NCBI GenBank assembly: GCA_030622775.1
Contig: JAUXFS010000094.1
Location: 1 to 6,925, forward strand
Length of the DNA stretch: 6,925 nucleotides
Direction of reading: 5' to 3'
Source of the DNA: Rhodospirillales bacterium
GTDB lineage: Bacteria; Pseudomonadota; Alphaproteobacteria; Rhodospirillales; Defluviicoccaceae
Positions 5,531 through 6,925 of the stretch are shown here, piece after piece. A program made the position numbers and the translations under genes. Each line of letters starts with the position of its first letter. Position 1 is the first letter of the stretch. A model generated the notes under the pieces. It saw only the letters and a list, made by a program, of their open reading frames with translations. It made no database searches and was not told where the DNA came from.

Positions 5531-6925
5531 TCAGCCTGAAAGCTTCTGCCGCAGGAGCTGGTTGACCTGCTGGGGGTTGGCCTTGCCCTGGGTCGCCTTC
5601 ATCACCTGACCGACGAACCAGCCGACCACCTTGGCGTTGCCGGCCTTGAACTGGGCGACCTGCTCGGGGCCGTCGGCGATCGCCTTGTCGACGGCGGCCT
5701 CGATGGCGCCGGTGTCGGTGATCTGCTTCAATCCCTTCTCGGCGACGATCGCCTCGGGATCGCCACCGGTCTCGGCGATGATCTCGAACACCTCCTTGGC
5801 GATCCGCCCGGAGATGGTGCCGTCGGCGATGAGGTCGAGCAGCTTGCCGAGATTTTCCGCCGAAATCGGCGAATCGGCGACGCTCAGACCCTTCTTGTTG
5901 AGCAGCGCGAACAGGTTGGTGATCACCCAGTTGGCAGCGGCGCGGCCGTCGCGGCCCTTGGCGACCCGCTCGAAGAACTCCGCCGCCTCCTTCTCCGCCA
6001 CCAGCACCGCGGCGTCGTCGGCGGCGAGCCCGTAGTCGGCGATGAACCGCTGTTTGCGCTGGTCGGGGAGCTCGGGCAGCGACGCGCGGATACGCTCCAC
6101 TTCGTCGGCCGTCAGCTTCAGCGGCAGCAGGTCGGGGTCGGGGAAATAGCGGTAGTCGTGGGCGAACTCCTTGGCGCGCATCGACCGGGTCTCGCCCTTC
6201 GCCGAATCGTAGAGGCGGGTTTCCTGCACCACCTCGCCGCCCGATTCGTAGACGCCGACCTGGCGTTCGGCCTCGTGCTCGATCGCCTGCATGACGAAGC
6301 GGACCGAGTTGACGTTCTTGACCTCGGCGCGGGTGCGCAGCTCGTTGTCGCCGACCGGGCGTACCGAGACGTTGACGTCGCAGCGCAGCGAGCCCTGCTC
6401 CATGTTGCCGTCGCAGGTGCCGAGATAGCGCATGATCGCGCGCAGCTTGCGCAGGTACGCCCCCGCCTCCTCCGGGCCGCGGATGTCCGGCTTGGAGACG
6501 ATCTCCATCAGCGACACCCCGGAGCGGTTGAGGTCGATGAAGGTGCGCCTCGGGTCCTGGTCGTGGAGCGACTTGCCGGCATCCTGCTCCATGTGCAGGC
6601 GCTCGATGCCGATGTCCTTGGTGGTGCCGTCGGCGAGATCGACGGTGACGGTGCCCTCGCCGACCAGCGGGTGCTGGTACTGGGAGATCTGGTAGCCCGC
6701 CGGCAGGTCGGGGTAGAAGTAGTTCTTGCGCTCGAACACGCTCTCCAGGTTGATTTGCGCGTTGAGCCCGAGGCCGGTGCGCACCGCCTGCTCGACGCAG
6801 ACGCCGTTGATCACCGGCAGCATCCCCGGAAACGCCGCGTCGACCAGCGACACCTGGCTGTTGGGCTCGGCGCCGAAGTCGGTGGCGGCGCCGGAGAACA
6901 GCTTGGCCCGGGAGATCACCTGGGC
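5531..6925 (-). CDS. gatB: Asp-tRNA(Asn)/Glu-tRNA(Gln) amidotransferase subunit B (5' end missing)
   Basis: GatB is the kinase/tRNA-binding subunit of GatCAB, which converts misacylated Glu-tRNA(Gln) and/or Asp-tRNA(Asn) to the correct aminoacyl-tRNA using ammonia from GatA. The visible 464 residues start AQVISRAKLFSGA and run off the right edge, so roughly the first 20 residues of a protein of about 485 are missing. The GTG at 6919 is an internal Val, not the start. Conserved blocks include FGAEPN, SLVDAAFPGMLPVIN, RKNYFYPDLPAGYQISQYQ, HMEQDAGKS, DLNRSGVSLMEIVSKPDIRG, GSLRCDVNVSVRP, AEVKNVNS and MRAKEFAHDYRYFPDPDLLP. The last 150 or so residues form the helical YqeY-like tRNA-binding tail, complete to the TGA at 5531. 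gatC and gatA probably lie beyond the edge, as in many alphaproteobacteria (inference). Confidence 0.97.
   Translation of the reverse strand, partial: AQVISRAKLFSGAATDFGAEPNSQVSLVDAAFPGMLPVINGVCVEQAVRTGLGLNAQINLESVFERKNYFYPDLPAGYQISQYQHPLVGEGTVTVDLADGTTKDIGIERLHMEQDAGKSLHDQDPRRTFIDLNRSGVSLMEIVSKPDIRGPEEAGAYLRKLRAIMRYLGTCDGNMEQGSLRCDVNVSVRPVGDNELRTRAEVKNVNSVRFVMQAIEHEAERQVGVYESGGEVVQETRLYDSAKGETRSMRAKEFAHDYRYFPDPDLLPLKLTADEVERIRASLPELPDQRKQRFIADYGLAADDAAVLVAEKEAAEFFERVAKGRDGRAAANWVITNLFALLNKKGLSVADSPISAENLGKLLDLIADGTISGRIAKEVFEIIAETGGDPEAIVAEKGLKQITDTGAIEAAVDKAIADGPEQVAQFKAGNAKVVGWFVGQVMKATQGKANPQQVNQLLRQKLSG

Noticed and set aside
4318..5565. A 415-codon plus-strand frame and a 274-codon minus-strand frame (4370-5194) over the membrane-protein gene
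   Set aside because: The products are low-complexity Arg/Pro-rich or Ala/Glu/Gly-rich. The frame chosen for 4358-5224 has coherent membrane helices. The plus-strand shadow also runs into GlsB and gatB on the other strand.
1..6925. CRISPR array, tRNA/rRNA genes, insertion sequences or phage genes
   Set aside because: No regularly spaced repeats, no cloverleaf-like tRNA sequence, and no transposase or phage-like protein were seen on either strand.

Overview
The window is chromosomal DNA from a GC-rich proteobacterium, most likely an alphaproteobacterium. The Rhodospirillales-like impression is a guess from protein style and base composition. No RNA gene, insertion sequence or CRISPR array is visible.

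Left two thirds (about 81-4105), all on the minus strand: a short-chain amide (formamide) utilisation cluster. In transcription order it holds a LuxR-type HTH regulator (2694-3839), a 270-base regulatory gap, formamidase FmdA (1197-2423), a strong intrinsic-terminator-like hairpin, a six-helix AmiS/UreI-family amide channel (537-1070), and a small FmdB-type zinc-ribbon protein with a histidine-rich tail (81-419). The working model is that the channel lets formamide or a related amide enter, FmdA hydrolyses it to ammonia and formate, FmdB has an unknown accessory role, and the regulator controls the set. Two operator-like palindromes fit this model. One (2649-2664) is centred 42.5 bases before a predicted fmdA transcription start. 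The other (4083-4095) lies in the spacer of the predicted regulator promoter.

Base pairs 1-71 probably hold the last codons of a plus-strand gene, possibly an alpha/beta-hydrolase, converging on fmdB.

Right third: after a roughly 490-base, comparatively AT-rich divergent intergenic region comes a plus-strand gene for an unrecognised four-helix membrane protein (4358-5224). It converges on a minus-strand GlsB/YeaQ-type small membrane protein (5241-5492). Upstream of that is gatB (5531-6925), the amidotransferase subunit B, cut by the right edge. Hand counts of sample 60-base rows suggest this part (73% GC in one gatB row) is richer in GC than the formamidase gene (57% in one fmdA row), so the amide cluster may be a later acquisition.

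Nothing here is clearly a new system. The most worthwhile points are the predicted regulator/operator circuit, the terminator inside the operon, the His-rich FmdB tail, the histidine-free channel and the unknown membrane protein.
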